Shown: piece after piece, positions 49,606 to 63,867 of the stretch
Layout: each line of letters starts with the position of its first letter
How positions within the stretch are numbered: the first letter of the stretch is position 1
From: Margaritifera margaritifera
Taxonomy: Eukaryota; Mollusca; Bivalvia; Unionida; Margaritiferidae
Reading direction: 5' to 3'
NCBI GenBank assembly: GCA_029931535.1
Contig: JAQPZY010001523.1
Location: 2,450,001-2,514,000, forward strand
Length of the DNA: 64,000 nucleotides
Translations under genes and position numbers: made by a program
Notes under the pieces: generated by a model
The model's database searches: none
The model's input: the letters and a program-made list of their open reading frames with translations, nothing else
What the model was told of the DNA's origin: nothing

Positions 49606-52428
49606 TTTACTTACGGCTTATGCAATGAGAACAGGTGTGTTTGTTCTGTACTTTAGTGTATTCTCCTAAGACACAGCTTGTCAAACTTTATGATCTATGA
49701 ATAACTGGCAGTATTTCCACTCCCCTCCGGCATGCAAAACAGCTTTGTCAATAGCTAATTATTTGTTTACTCTATGATTATTCAAGTCAACAAGGTTGTC
49801 TAAAACTGACCACCTGTACAAAAATGTTAACATATACAAATATATTTATTTGTGCTAGGTTTACATTTTACCATGCTGTCAATCAGTGTGCATTTTATAT
49901 CAAAACTTTTTTTATCTTTTTGAAGAATCATTTATTATTGCACAAATATTAAAAACTCGTTATAAACAGCTGATTGAAGTTTGCAAATTGAGCATTGATT
50001 AAGCAACAGCTATGGCTGGTTATTGTTTATGTGGAGTATATATTTCTGAAGTATGCCAGGCTAGCATGTTATAATTTTGTTTTGTTCTGTAATGACACTG
50101 AGTTTTTAAATTCTGTGTTTGTGTGTGTATGTGTGTGTGAGAAGGAGAGAGATGGATGTATCCCTTACTTTCTTGTAAATCTGCCATTGGTGAAAATCTG
50201 GTTCCCATGCATGCAAATAGATTCCAATAAATTATCTGCATGATTTTTGGTAATGTGAGGCTTTAAATAAAGGGAAAAAAGAACAGAAAAAAATCAGTTC
50301 TTGTGGTGAAATTCTGACACTGCCATATTTCATGTACTTTTTCATACCCTTTAATTATTTGTACACCATTGAGTCATAAAAGTAATAATTATTTGTTTGT
50401 ACTATAAAATTTTTCGTACACAGAAGTTGTTTTTATGTTTGAATTTTTTTATTTTTGCATACAACTAATGGCTGAAATATTAAGATCAGCCTCTTTGAAA
50501 ATTAATGTATACATAAGAATATTGTAAAAAAAAGGGAAGAAACAAAAACGTCCAAAATAAAGCAGTTTTATGCTAAAAATATAGTCTATGCATCACTTAT
50601 GTTTTGCCTGATTTTTTTATGTATATTTTAAGATTTTTTTTCTTCAGTACAAGTGTGAATAAAAGTTTTTATAAAAGGTACTAGCTATTTTCAATAAAAT
50701 GTAAATTAAACTGAAATTACAACAATAACTTTGGCCATTTTGTACAGCTTAATCATCAGGTATGGATCTTTCCAATCATATTAAAATAATACATTCCTTT
50801 CTAAAGATCTAAATTTGGATGAAGTGTTGACGGATATTTACTTCATGTCTTCTGGTTTGCAAATCTTTTTATAAATCATAAGGAAATCTTTTTATAAATC
50901 ATAATGAAATAGCCTTTTTTCACAATGACATGATAATTCTGTGCACATGCTTGTTGTTACACAAGTCAAAAAACCTTGTAGGTTAAGACAATAAGGAAAC
51001 AATCAGTACCTAAGGAACCGACCTTTTATTTTTTTTGGGGGGGGACCATTTTTTTTTTTTAAAATCAATTGGCTTTAAAAAATATTTCATGTAATTTTTT
51101 GTACATAAAAAACTAAATATTTTTTCAAAGCACAAAATATAATGTATACAAAAATTATCATTTTGGGGAAGAGATTGTGTACAAGAAACAAAGGACTTGA
51201 TGACATTGAGGAGGTCTCAAAAATATGTACATAATGGTCAATATTAAATTCATGTGCATCAGACTTTATTGTGTTATAGCTTACATATGTGTGTATCGGA
51301 ATAGATAAGTTTGGAAATTAATAACCATGACATGGACATAGGTATTCCATCACACAGTTTTATTCTTGCACCTCGTGATAAAAATAAAAAATACCCCGAT
51401 ATGAGAGAGAGAGATTTCAGTCTTTCTTCATGCTTTTTTGTTTCATGGACCTTACAGTCCCCATATAGCTGATGCATTTTTCAAAGAGAAAACAGTAATT
51501 ATATATATACATTAGTAAACGAAAATTGCATAAAATAAAATATCATATTTTAATTTCCATGACTTGTATTGACATAGCTCATGCATGGAGTACTTTCCTT
51601 TAATTTACACTTGTACACCAGTATCTCTGCATACAGTATACTCCCTGTGTGAAGAAAGGGAAATAATTCAGAATGCATTTTTGTCACTAACTGTTTCAGT
51701 ATGATAACTCATAAATGCTGATTTGAATGATGTTCTTTTCTCAGTTGTAAATTCGAATTTGGACATAGTTTGAAACTTGAATTATATTTTCTGTCTCAAC
51801 TAATTGGTTTATCAACCCAGAATCTACTCTAGTTTTCCTCTATTGTAGGGTTCTAAATGTAATATCAGGATTGTGGGTTCATTCTTTCTGTATTCTGTCA
51901 CTTATCAAAAATTCTTTAAATTTAAGTTTTCTGTGATGCATTAATAATTTTTTGTTGAATTTAGTTAGTCCAAGACTGGGATGTACATATATTACTAACA
52001 AGTATACATGTATATCATTTTCATTAAAAACACAGGCAATGACTTTTTTGTTTTGAATGTTAAGCTTCCCAATATTGGCAGGTTTTATTTCTAAATAAAT
52101 TGGGTACTAAATGGACTAGAATTACTTACATTCAATTCTTTCTCAATCAGCAATTTATATTTATCCACGTCCAATTTATATTTTCTCCATATCAATGTCC
52201 TGTTTTTTTAAAGTACCACCATTTGATCATATGTTGGCATAGCAACAGAATACTTTGATGACCATGATGTATCATGAAATGTTTTCCTGGACAAATGCAT
52301 GACAAATGAATAATGTCATGTTATGAAATGTTTTCTCGATGATGTAAATATTGCCATATTCCATATTGTTGGAAATCTCATGGAATGGTTCCTATATCCT
52401 GTATATATTCACATATAAGTTGAGTCCA
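49606..52428. other. No supported gene
   Basis: AT-rich, with (GT)n at 50117-50139, T and G runs near 51030-51060 and short chance frames only. Confidence 0.4.
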
Positions 52429-52585
52429 CTGCAAACTGCACAGACCCAGATCTGCCATTGTATAATGTGCTGGTAGATCTGGGTCTATGCAGTTTGTTAG
52501 GAGTAATTAGTAGAACAAATGACATAGACCCTGATCTGCTGGCACATTATGCAATGGCAGATCTGGGTGTATGTTTGCTGCAGTT
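52429..52585. repeat. Cluster of interlocking inverted repeats
   Basis: 'acccagatctgccattgt' (about 52444) is mirrored first at about 52473-52497 ('gtagatctgggtctatgcag') and again at about 52543-52575 ('gcaatggcagatctgggtgt'). Between them is a divergent forward copy ('gaccctgatctgctggcaca'). One 25-35-bp motif therefore occurs four times in alternating orientations. No coding function; unknown origin. Confidence 0.8.
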
Positions 52586-52639
52586 GGACTTGACTTATAC
52601 ACAGGTATATATAAATGTAAATGCCATGAAAAATTGTGA

Positions 52640-53600
52640 CAATGCTACCTCTACAAATGTTCATATAGAAGAAACTAAGATCTACCAGTATGTGGAATAT
52701 TCATCTTGTCATCCCAGGTCATTTAAAAACATTATACCTTATAGCGAGGCAAAAAGACACTGATGTATCATTTGGAGATAATTGTCAATCACAAGATTCT
52801 TTGAATGAATTAAAAGCACTTTTCCAAAGCAGGAACTATCCGATGTATGTAATTTATTCTGCTTTTAATTAAGCCTGTATTATTCCGATGTATGTAATTT
52901 ATTCTGCATTTTAATTAAGCTGGTATTTTTACTCAAGATTATATGAAAGAAAGAAATATCATTCCATTTGTAATACAGTATAATCTTTCATTATCCAATA
53001 TAGGCCTTAAAATTAATAAATATTGTAATCTCCTCAACTTATCAAATAAAAACAGTGTAAAAACACTTTACAAAAGCAAACCAATTCTTGCTTATAGGAG
53101 AACCAAGAACTTTCAAGATTTTTTTATCTGAATCAAACGGACAAAAAATTTACACAATTGTTTTTATCATCTAGGTTTAACAGATGTGGGTGCTCACAAT
53201 GTAGAAATGTTAAAGCAAATACCTATTTTACTCGTTCCAATACAAAAGAATGTTGTTTTCTGTTATAACACTGACCGCATGTAGACTGATGTAATTTATT
53301 TGATAACCTGAAGTAAAAATGTTATATGCAGGATGTTGGACAAACATATAATCAAATTTCTAAAAGAATGAATAACCACATTTTCCTATAAAAATTATGG
53401 ATCCTTAGTTCTCCTTTAGTGTTTCAATACTTTTTAATACAAATAATCATTCTTTATGTAATTTTTCATTCATGCCGATTGATTTTGTGCGCAGTGAAAT
53501 GAACTGACAGATTAAAAACAGTTACTGGATTTATTGTTTAGATACTTTGTATCCAAACGTCCTTAATAATAAAGCATTGTATAAAATTTTATAGAATTTT
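52640..53600 (+). pseudogene. Penelope-like retroelement, broken 3' coding region
   Basis: Broken frames in order: YQYVEYSSCHPRSFKNIIPY (from about 52681; the 'HxYL.xxSCHP' region after the RT active site), SLNELKALFQSRNYP (to about 52850), IIPFVIQYNLSLSNIG and ILAYRRTKNFQD (52943-53131), a Cys cluster RCGCSQCRN (53182), then a GIY-YIG-like part (VIYLIT near 53293, VGQT near 53341, MPIDFV near 53474, LYPN near 53545). This order is that of Penelope-like elements or a close relative: RT followed by a GIY-YIG endonuclease. A 46-bp duplication (52842-52930) and many shifts show it is dead. The RT catalytic motifs are not present. Confidence 0.7.
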
Positions 53601-54177
53601 AGTAAAACAATTTACATATTGTATACATATATATCAATTAGAAATATATAATTGTATGTATGGCTGTTTGTCTCTATATTGCAATTTCACTGATTCAGTT
53701 TTCATTAGAAACTTGTGTATCTTTCTGATCTAGTTATACATGAGATTGTTATGATAATGCATATCATTTAATGATGTCATGTAAACCATGTAATTTATAA
53801 ATATATAAACATCATTCTTTTCTTTAAAAATATTTTGTGTCTGAAGACACATACAGTAAATATGAAGCTAGTCACAAATTTATTGGCATTTACGTTGTTG
53901 TTTATTCTGATTTTATATATACATTATGTTACAGCCTATTAGTTGATACTTTTTGACCATTAAGTCTGGGATTGATCTTATACTCCAAATTGACTTATAT
54001 ATGGATTATGTCATTGAAATTGCTTCAAATACTGGTAATGCCATGATTTTATTTTGAAACATAATCAGCAAAATCGAAAACAGTTCACATAGCTGTACCA
54101 ATTCTTGTTCAATTACCATGTCAGTAAATTGGTATAAAACTAAAATGACTGCTTTAATATTATAATTTGTATCATTA
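53601..54177. other. No supported gene
   Basis: AT-rich. At 53973-54003 'gatcttatactccaaattga' and 'cttatatatg' resemble 55893-55925 and 55961-55985, suggesting copies of one short dispersed repeat. Confidence 0.4.
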
Positions 54178-54535
54178 TTTTGTATGCATTTGTATGTACT
54201 TGTATGTATTTATATGCATTTGTATGTACTTGTATGCATCTGTATGTACTTGTATGTATTTGTATGCATTTGTATGTACTTGTATGTATTTGTATGCATT
54301 TGTATGTACTTGTATGCATTTGTATGTACTTGTATGCATTTGTATGCATTTGTATGTACTTGTATGCATTTGTATGCATTTGTATGTACTTGTATGCATT
54401 TGTATGTACTTGTATGCATTTGTATGTACTTTTATGCATTTGTATGTACTTGTATGCAGTTGTATGTGCTTGTATGCATTTATATGTACTTGTATGCATT
54501 TGTATGCACTTATATGCATTTGTATGTACTTGTAT
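54178..54535. repeat. 10/20-bp minisatellite
   Basis: About 18 copies of 'tgtatgcatttgtatgtact', itself two related 10-mers. Frames stay open on both strands (up to 165 codons) because the 10-bp period cycles through all frames. Those Cys/Tyr/Leu or His/Lys/Tyr repeats are artefacts. Confidence 0.97.
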
Positions 54536-56123
<1,588 letters not shown>

Positions 56124-56257
56124 CAAAGAGATGACTAAACATTTAATGAATTTATATGTTTTCATGTAAGTGCAATTTCCAGGCTAGTGGTATGGGACTA
56201 TCAAATTTCTAAACATTGAAATCCAGCCCTTGTTATACCTTTTTTGTGTTATTTCAG

Positions 56258-56403
56258 AGATGACCTTGGCCCTGATTGATGCAGCATATGACAGGGATCA
56301 TGAATGTCAGGATGTTATCTGTGCCTCACTGATCGACCTTGGCAAGAAAAAGCCAGAATTGGTGCTAAGCTTCTGTTACTTCTACCTTAAGAAACATTCT
56401 AAG
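56258..56403 (+). CDS. MROH1: MROH1-like (HEATR7A) exon, N-terminal HEAT region
   Basis: After a good acceptor (polypyrimidine, then tatttcag) an ATG at 56260 opens 48 codons beginning MTLALIDAAYDRDHECQDVI. The pattern 'L.DA..D.D...Q..I..SL.DLGKK.PE.VL..C..YL..H.K' matches, from memory, the N-terminus of MROH1/HEATR7A, a large (about 1600 aa in human) HEAT-repeat protein linked to late lysosome function. The exon ends AAG at 56403 with a weak donor (gtgcat). The junction is supported because YLKKHSK joins the next exon's LAQGHR exactly where relatives read 'YL.QH.KLA.PHR'. The ATG may be the start codon, or internal if an upstream coding exon exists. Confidence 0.85.
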
Positions 56404-57289
56404 GTGCATAAAGTATATGAAATTATAAGATTGAAGTTTTATTGTAGTTCCAATCAGAAATTTTCAGGTTGTGTTGCACAGTGCCCATGACTAGTACTGG
56501 TATATTTCAGTTAGTACTTGTATAACACTTGTATAACACTGGCTGTTGCCCTAAAAATTTGGACACATGCATTGCTTCTGAATTTTCTTCATATAAATCC
56601 GGTGAAAAACCAGCAAAAGTGTAGATAGAGATATCTTATTTGTGAAGGGTTTTAATTTTATTACTATTTTTCTTGTCAATCAATGTATATTGCAATTTGG
56701 TTCAAATTAATTTTGGAATGGGTTTTTTTCTTTGGTCAGCACCACTGAAGTGTTCATAGAAACAGTCAGTTTCTATTGGTCAGTCAATCTGTCTGTCTGT
56801 ACATGTATCTGTGCCCAAACTTGTGAACACTCCACTATCCATATTTTTTTTATTTTCAACAAATTTGCTGTGAAGTTTTATGCCAGCAGTGGTTTAGATG
56901 AGTTCAATGGTAAATGTATTTTGCTTGTAGTTTTTGGAGTTATTGTCCTTAATTCATTTATAATAGGCACCCTGATGGCTTGTGAAAAATAGTATTAACA
57001 CTTTTAGTTTGATTTTGATTGAATTTGCTCAAAAGCTTCATTTTAACGAGGTTTAGGGTGAGTTTGATGATGACTAGATTTTTGCCACATTTTACAGAGT
57101 TATGGCCCTTGATGGACTTGGCATGGGGGTCAAAGTCAGTTACTTCCCCTTAATCTGATAGGTGGTGCCACCAGAAAACCCGGTCAAACAATGCTCTTAT
57201 CTTGTGTTTAAGTATGTCTCTGCCATTGTTTTAGTGAAAAAGAGAAAAGCTGTTTCAATGTGAACCAAAGTGTATATTGTTTCTTTTGT

Positions 57290-58275
57290 TTTAGCTCTAC
57301 TTGTCATAGACCAGGGAAGCATTTAGAATTTCCTGTTTTCCATTGTCTGATGTCCATCATCTGTTGTCCTTCAGTCCGTTAGCACAAGTTTGTTATTCTA
57401 CTTCTCCTAAACTACTTGAAAGATTGCCATTAAACTTTACACACAAATTCATCACAAGGTCTAGTTGGTCATAAATGAAAATGGTGTTGCTCTGACATCC
57501 AATATGGCCACCACATCAGCCATCTTGAAAATCTTGTTGTCACTACTCCAGAATGGATGGTCATATCAACATTCGATTTTCACTAAAAGACTTGTTATGT
57601 TGTCTAGTTGGTCCTAAATGAAAATGGTGCAAACCTAAAATCTAATATGGCCACTATGTCAGCCATCTTGAAAATCTTATTATTGCTACTCGTCCTCTAG
57701 AATGGAAAGTCATATTGATATGGCGTTTTCACTAGAAGACTTCTTATGATGTCTGGTTGGTCCTAAATGAAAATGGTTCCACTTGGACATCCAATATGGC
57801 CACCACAAGGGCCATCTTGAAAATCTTGTTATTGCTACTCCTTCGGAGTGGATGGTCATGTAAACATGGGGTTTCACAAAAAGACTTCTTGTGATGTCTG
57901 GTTGGTCCTAATTGAAAATGGTGTCAATCTGATGTCCAATATGGAAAAAGGTGGTGCTTGGATATCCAATATAGCTGTCGCAGTGGCCATGTTGAAAATC
58001 TTGTTATGGCTACACCTCATGGATAGATGGCCATATTTGGCATGGTTTTTACACCAAAAGTCTTCTAATGATGTCAAGTTTGTCCCAAATGAAATTGGTA
58101 GTGATCTTGCATCCAGTATGGCCTCCACAGCAACTAATTTGAAAATCTTATCGCTCGAGAATATCAGAGATGGTTTCAACACTTAGTAGTTAAAAGGAAG
58201 AAATGGTCTTATCTTGAATTCCTGGAAATTCTTTTCATACAGTGGAGCATCGGTCCCTTTGAGGGACTCTTGTTT
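57290..58275 (+). repeat. Bivalve-type dispersed repeat with ~145-bp internal units
   Basis: Five diverged copies of a block with 'gttggtcctaaatgaaaatg' then 'aatatggccaccac' and 'gccatcttgaaaatcttgtt' occur at about 57460, 57602, 57752, 57896 and 58074. The block ends with 'gcatcggtccctttgaggga' and 'ctcttgtttgt'. The ending and the 'accaaactt.' style of the region are typical of repeats I know from bivalve genomes. Frames on both strands at 57848-58186 are products of the repeat. The family name is unknown. Confidence 0.6.
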
Positions 58276-59055
58276 GTGTTATTATATTTATTGTCATTGT
58301 TGATTGATTGATGGTGTTGAAATTTGCTTTTAATTTTAATGCCCCAGACAGACAGTAGTGATGCATTTAGTCGGAGTGTATTTGGAGTTGTTTTTCACAG
58401 AGGTAAAAACTTGCATTTCAAAATCATAAATTGGGTTGTGTTTATTTCAAGACTTTAATATTTGTTTCCAAATTAACCAGAAACTGTTTCCTTACAAATT
58501 GTTCACTGTTCAACCATGGTTTATAAAGACTGACTGTATTTGTAGAACCAAAATAATAATAAATAAATAAATATAAATAAATAAATAAATTTAAAGTTTG
58601 GCAATAAATGCTTAAAGATCATGCCCCTGAATTGTTGATATCATCAAATAAATTTCAGAGCTCAGTATTTTTTAAATAAATAATTGTATCATTAATGAAA
58701 ATATAATTTCAAAACAAAGGTAGATATGTATTTGTGAGAGTACAGTATAACTGTTTTGTGAGGCAACCCCTTTCGACAACAAAATATGTCTCAAGACAGG
58801 TGGTCTCTCAGTGGAGGTCTCTGTGCAACAGATCAGTTCTTGCATTAAGTATCTGGTCTTTCAAGACAGGTTTTCTTTCATAGCAGTGGTCTTTCAAGAC
58901 AGGTTTTACCATATAACATCACACAGCTGATATGAAAACTTAATTAGCATATGATATTTATTTTTAAATCTTTTTCAGTAAAAAAAATTGGATGTTTTTA
59001 GATGGGAGCCAAAATTGATTGATATCAAATTTATTCTCAAGATAATGAGAAGATA

Positions 59056-59398
59056 CTGGCAATTATTGTTTCTCAAATTCATAAACCGTGTCTTAATTAT
59101 GCTTAGAATTCTTTGTACATATCGATGTGCGGTAATGTAACATTAAAATTGTTTTTTTCCACCCAAATTTGATGTAAAGCCTCATCTTAATAAATGGTTT
59201 TTAGATTTTGAGGATATTTGACAGAGCTGGCGATTACTATATCTAAAATACATAAACTCTGTCTTAATTATGCTTAGTATTCTTTGTACATATCGTTGTG
59301 CGGTAATGTAACATTAAAATTGTCTTTTTCCACCCAGATTTGATGTAAAGCCTCATCTTAATAAATGGTTTTTAGATTTTGAGGATATTTGACAGAGC
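59056..59398. repeat. 171-bp tandem duplication
   Basis: Two adjacent copies, each containing 'tgtgcggtaatgtaacatta', 'gatgtaaagcctcatcttaa' and 'gattttgaggatatttgaca'. About 171 bp period with few differences. Confidence 0.92.
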
Positions 59399-59884
59399 TG
59401 GGACATATTATGCAGGAGTTAGCCTCTGTTGTATACCTATATCAAATAATGAATCCTTGGTTTTGAAAGTGAAAGGGCCTTATTTATTTACTAAATTTAC
59501 AGTAACTAAAGGTTGTTGATGGTCAAATTTAGTATCATTTTAATTGTACAAGAATGAAGACAGCATTAATGTAGATTTTATTTAAGTGTGTCAGTTATAT
59601 TTCTAATTAAAGCTTTGGAAAAATGTACTTTTTTCAAGAAAATCGGATCCTAACCAGTTGACATTACTTTTTTTTCTATTTTCTTAGCATAGTGTGTGTG
59701 TTTTTTTTCAAGCTGGGCAGTAAGCATGAAATCATTATATTTGAAAATAAAACATATCTTTGCACAAAACATTTATTTTAAATTGCTAATTCTCATAGTG
59801 GGTGAACTGATACCCTTGTAAAAAAAAAATCTGGTCAGAACCAAAGGGTGGGATTGAAGAAACAGTGCTCATTTTACAACAGTG

Positions 59885-60300
59885 TTGAGTTATGGCCTTT
59901 GATGGAATAGGCATCCTGACATCATGTAAACACTCTAGCATCCACAGTTATACCCCTTTAATGGAATAGGCATCCTGATGTCATGTATACACTCTAGCAT
60001 TCACAGTTATGGTCCTTTGATGGAATAGGCATCCTGATGTCATGTAAACACTCTAGCATCCACAGTTATGGTCCTTTGATGGAAATGGCATCCTGATGTC
60101 ATGTAAACACTCTAGCATCCACAGTTATGGTCCTTTGATGGAAATGGCATCCTGATGTCATGTAAACACTCTAGCATCCACAGTTATAGCCCTTTGATGG
60201 AATAGGCATCCTGATGTCGTGTAAACACTCTAACATCCACAGTTATAGCCCTTTGATGGAATAGGCATCCTGATGTCGTGTAAACACTCTAGCATCCACC
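59885..60300. repeat. 59-bp minisatellite, seven copies
   Basis: 'gcatcctga' recurs at 59911, 59970, 60029, 60088, 60147, 60206 and 60265. Each unit includes 'catgtaaacactctagcatc' and 'cacagttat'. The array appears to have grown from the 'ttatggcc.ttgatgg' phrase of a dispersed repeat that also occurs at about 57103-57125. Confidence 0.95.
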
Positions 60301-60967
60301 GTTTTTGTTTGATTTCAACAAGGTCTCTGGTGAGTTTGATAATCAGCAGATTTTAACCATAGTTTACAGTTTTATCGATTAAATCAGAATATTGTTATGG
60401 CTAGTAAATATGAGCTGACATGTTTTGTTCGATTTCACTAAATTTTACAGTGTAGCTTTGTAGTGATGATTTCAGTAATAACAGTAAGAAAGAATTTGAC
60501 TATAGTTTACTGAGTTTCCATGAGTCACTTTGTTCACTTACACCAAGTTTGCTGTACTCCATACTTTTGAAAGGTGGGGAACAAATGCAGTGTCAGTGGC
60601 AATATCTTGTGTTACTTAAGATTTCACTCAATTTGTGAAGGATTAGTTCAGTATACCACACATTTCAAAGAAAAGGTGGAAATTATGTAATCCAGCCAGT
60701 CTGTGCATATGTTTGTAATCTTTCACTACTCCTCCTTCACTGTTTAAGATGGAGACTTCAGACTTTGGGGTTTGATTAAGGGTGGTCTGTAGATGTACAC
60801 AGTAGTTTCAGAATTTTTTTTAGGGGGCAGGGATTTTTGCATATATGTAATTGTGTATAAAATGTCTAGTTATTTCAGGAATGGTTTAATGTTGCATGAC
60901 TTCATACACCATTCAAAGATTGAGACTTGAAACTTTGCAATATCATTGACTTTCAAGAGAGTTTTAT

Positions 60968-61270
60968 ATGCATTATTTTTCTATGCAAAAGGCCTGGTCG
61001 TGCCTATGCCTGACTCTGCTAGTGTCACTAGATATTTTTATTCCTCCCAAGTGTTGCCAAACATTGTGGAACACTACTGAACCATCTGTCCATGCACTGG
61101 TACCTTATTGTATCCATCTACTTCATGATGATGCACCGGCACATACATCCGCTGTCATACACGACGACCTGAAGGAGCACAGAATCCAAACTTTGCCACA
61201 TCCTCCATACAGCCTTGATTTGACAAAAGCTTCAACACACATACTTAAGTCCTTCTACATGCCAGTTTGA
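60968..61270 (+). pseudogene. mariner-type transposase fragment
   Basis: An open 100-codon stretch contains HLLHDDAPAHTSAVIHDDLK and then LPHPPYSLDL (about 61118-61222). This matches the mariner DDE region: the second catalytic Asp in 'HDNA..H' (Asp at 61127-61129) followed by the 'HPPYSPDLAPSDY' motif. The Asp of the last motif is beyond the match (LTKAS instead of LAPSDY), so the third catalytic residue is missing. No N-terminal HTH or inverted termini were found. A short dead fragment inside the MROH1-like intron, same strand as the gene. Confidence 0.75.
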
Positions 61271-62716
61271 TAAATATACCATACTTTAAATGTCCCCATT
61301 TAGTTGAAGTTTTTGTCCAAGAAAAAGCTTGTTACAAAATAGTAAATGGAAATTATAAAAAAATAAATACCATTCACCTTCAGTTTAAAGATACATATTT
61401 CAGTTTAAATATTCACAATATTTACATTCATGTGTATTCTGCTTAGTTTAAATCCCAAGAAGGATTGTATACTCTACAAAATTAAGTCACTTTAACATTT
61501 AGCATGCTGTGTTCTTTTATCTGCCAGTGAAACAATGCCTACATTCTCACCAAAGTAGAATACCCTTTATCAGCAAGTGTATGTACACTTCCTGTAGTTA
61601 GGCAGCTTTAGGTCTCATTTCTACTCATGCCAAACATAGTTGTTACTTTGTATTCAAAGATTTTACACTTATGTTGGCAAGTACAAAGGTGTTACAGGGT
61701 ATAAAACTAACAAGAGTTACATTTGGCATACACCGCACTGTATACATTAACACAGATACACAGCGTTAAAATGAAACAATAAAAAGATTGAAAATATATA
61801 CCAGACAGCATATGTTAATTAGTAAATAGTGTTAATTGCCTTATGAGTTTCACTTGGGGAAAAGGGTGGTATCTATTGGGTGCTCTCTATAGAGAAATTA
61901 TTTAATTTTTTTATGGTATTTAATGCTAGAATCTTGAGATTGCACATGTGAACTGTTGTCAAGATAAATTCACATAACAAATGGAACATACAAGCCAGTT
62001 CATTATGTCCTGATTGATTCCCTGATTGTTTTCACTTACAAGGGTTTTGATTTTTAAAAAGGCAAAGCTCATGTACAGAATCATCATCTTGTGAAAAAAA
62101 CAGACACTGACTTGCTTATGATGGAGACTATTTCATTATGATTTGTAAAATGGAATAACAGAACATGAATCGCTGGTAATATTTGTCATAAAAATTAGTT
62201 CATTATGAAGGATACTGGTATGTATTATTTTAATATGACTGGAAAGATTGATACCTGATGATTTAGATGTAATACAAGGCAAAAATTTGTGTAGTAATTT
62301 CACTTAAATGATCAATCTATTTCAAATAGCTAATACCTTTTTTACATACTGGTACTGGTCTTTAAAAGTAAGTTTAAAAATAAACATGCATAAAATTTTC
62401 AGGCAATACATAATTGATCTATAGAAAATAATTTCAATAAACATCTACTTTGATCTGCAGTGTTTGTACAATATTCATATGTATATTTTAATTCACAAAC
62501 ACATATGTCTTCCAATTTTTTACCTCATTTGTATGAAAATAAAAAAATCTTTCAGTAATATAACAAACTTCTATGCACAAAAACTTCTAAAAACAAAAAT
62601 TATTATGATTTTTATGGATCAACTGTGTTTGAAAAATTAAAGGGTATGAAAAATTACATTAATTACAGTAAGCAGACAATATAACTATTTTTGGGGTCAT
62701 ATTTAAATGGGCATAA
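61271..62716. other. Intronic AT-rich sequence, nothing recognised
   Basis: No coding, RNA or repeat structure that I can support. Confidence 0.4.
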
Positions 62717-62727
62717 TAATAATAATA

Positions 62728-62781
<54 letters not shown>

Positions 62782-62815
62782 TTGATGATGATGATAATGA
62801 TAATAATAATAAAAT
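62717..62815. repeat. (AAT/GAT/GGT)n compound microsatellite
   Basis: AAT units, then about 11 GAT units, then GGT units, then GAT and AAT units again: an array whose units change and then revert. Confidence 0.95.
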
Positions 62816-63867
62816 AATTGTCTCAAGCTGCACAATAGCAGTATGGGACTGATTGGATATTTCTCATAAATAAATGGGTTTTAAATAAGCTACTTTCAAG
62901 GTGGAGACAAGTATGATAAATCAAACCTGATCTTTTTCTGACTGTGTAGTAATCAGTAATATTAGAGTACTGGTAATTTAGTCATCTTTTGAATTGATTT
63001 AGATTGTCTTACATGAGCCAGAAGTTGATTCCAACCATGAATGGTTGATGGTAGGAAGGATTCTTGACTTAATTTTGATCTCACTCAGATATTTTGCACT
63101 GAGTCATTATTAAGCTAATTACATACCACACGAGATTCATTTTTGGCAAGAATCAGGTTACAAAGAAATTCAGGAACCAATCTATGGGTCATATTATGGA
63201 ACAAAATTAACTTATGTTTACGTTTACATTCTTCTAAAGTTTCCCAACCAGTCCCTTCATTTTTAGTTTCCTAACAGTTTTTTGTTGTTGTTGTTGTTGT
63301 CAAATCAGAGATCACCACATGTTGCCATCTTGCAAGTTGACCGTCAACATTACCAGGAACTTTTTATACACTCAGTAAATTTTGATATTTAAAATCTTTA
63401 TATGAGTTACAATCAAAAATTTTTATGTGGAATAAAATGTTGCTATTTTTTAATTACATAAAGCTGTGAAATGAAAATCTAAACAAAACTTTGTCTTAGG
63501 CGAACAAGTAAAAGGAAGTAAAACTAATTTCTCCACAATATCTTCCCTCAAAATCATTTCTCTACTGCAAGGAAAATCTTCCTCAAAATCATTTCTCTAC
63601 CACAAGGAAAATCTTAATCCCACAAATTTGCATGATTTTGTATGAAGTCCACTTAGGAATATGAAAGATTTTGAGTTAAATTGGTGAATATGTAAATGTC
63701 AAGGTCAGAGCAGTGACATGTCACAGGTCAAGGTCACATCAGTTACAGGTGTTACAAGTCGCACCATGATTTAGATTTTTTCTTTGCAAATTACAGATGG
63801 TACAAGCTCATATGACTTTGTTAAGTTCTTTGGAAACTATAAGTTTAAAATGTTTTTCTTCTCTCAG

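Larger units (their letters stand above)
56404..63867 (+). other. MROH1-like intron, repeat-rich
   Basis: A 7464-bp phase-0 intron. It starts with a non-consensus donor gtgcataaag and ends with ttctcttctctcag-type acceptor sequence at 63867. It holds dispersed repeats (56730-57200, 57290-58275, 60300-60620), a 171-bp duplication, a 59-bp minisatellite, a mariner fragment, a GAT/ATA microsatellite and a 38-bp duplication near 63540-63615 ('ctcaaaatcatttctctac' twice). No other exon was recognised inside it. Confidence 0.75.

Noticed and set aside
57848..58186. ORFs of 102-112 codons on both strands
   Set aside because: They lie wholly in the ~145-bp internal units of a dispersed repeat.
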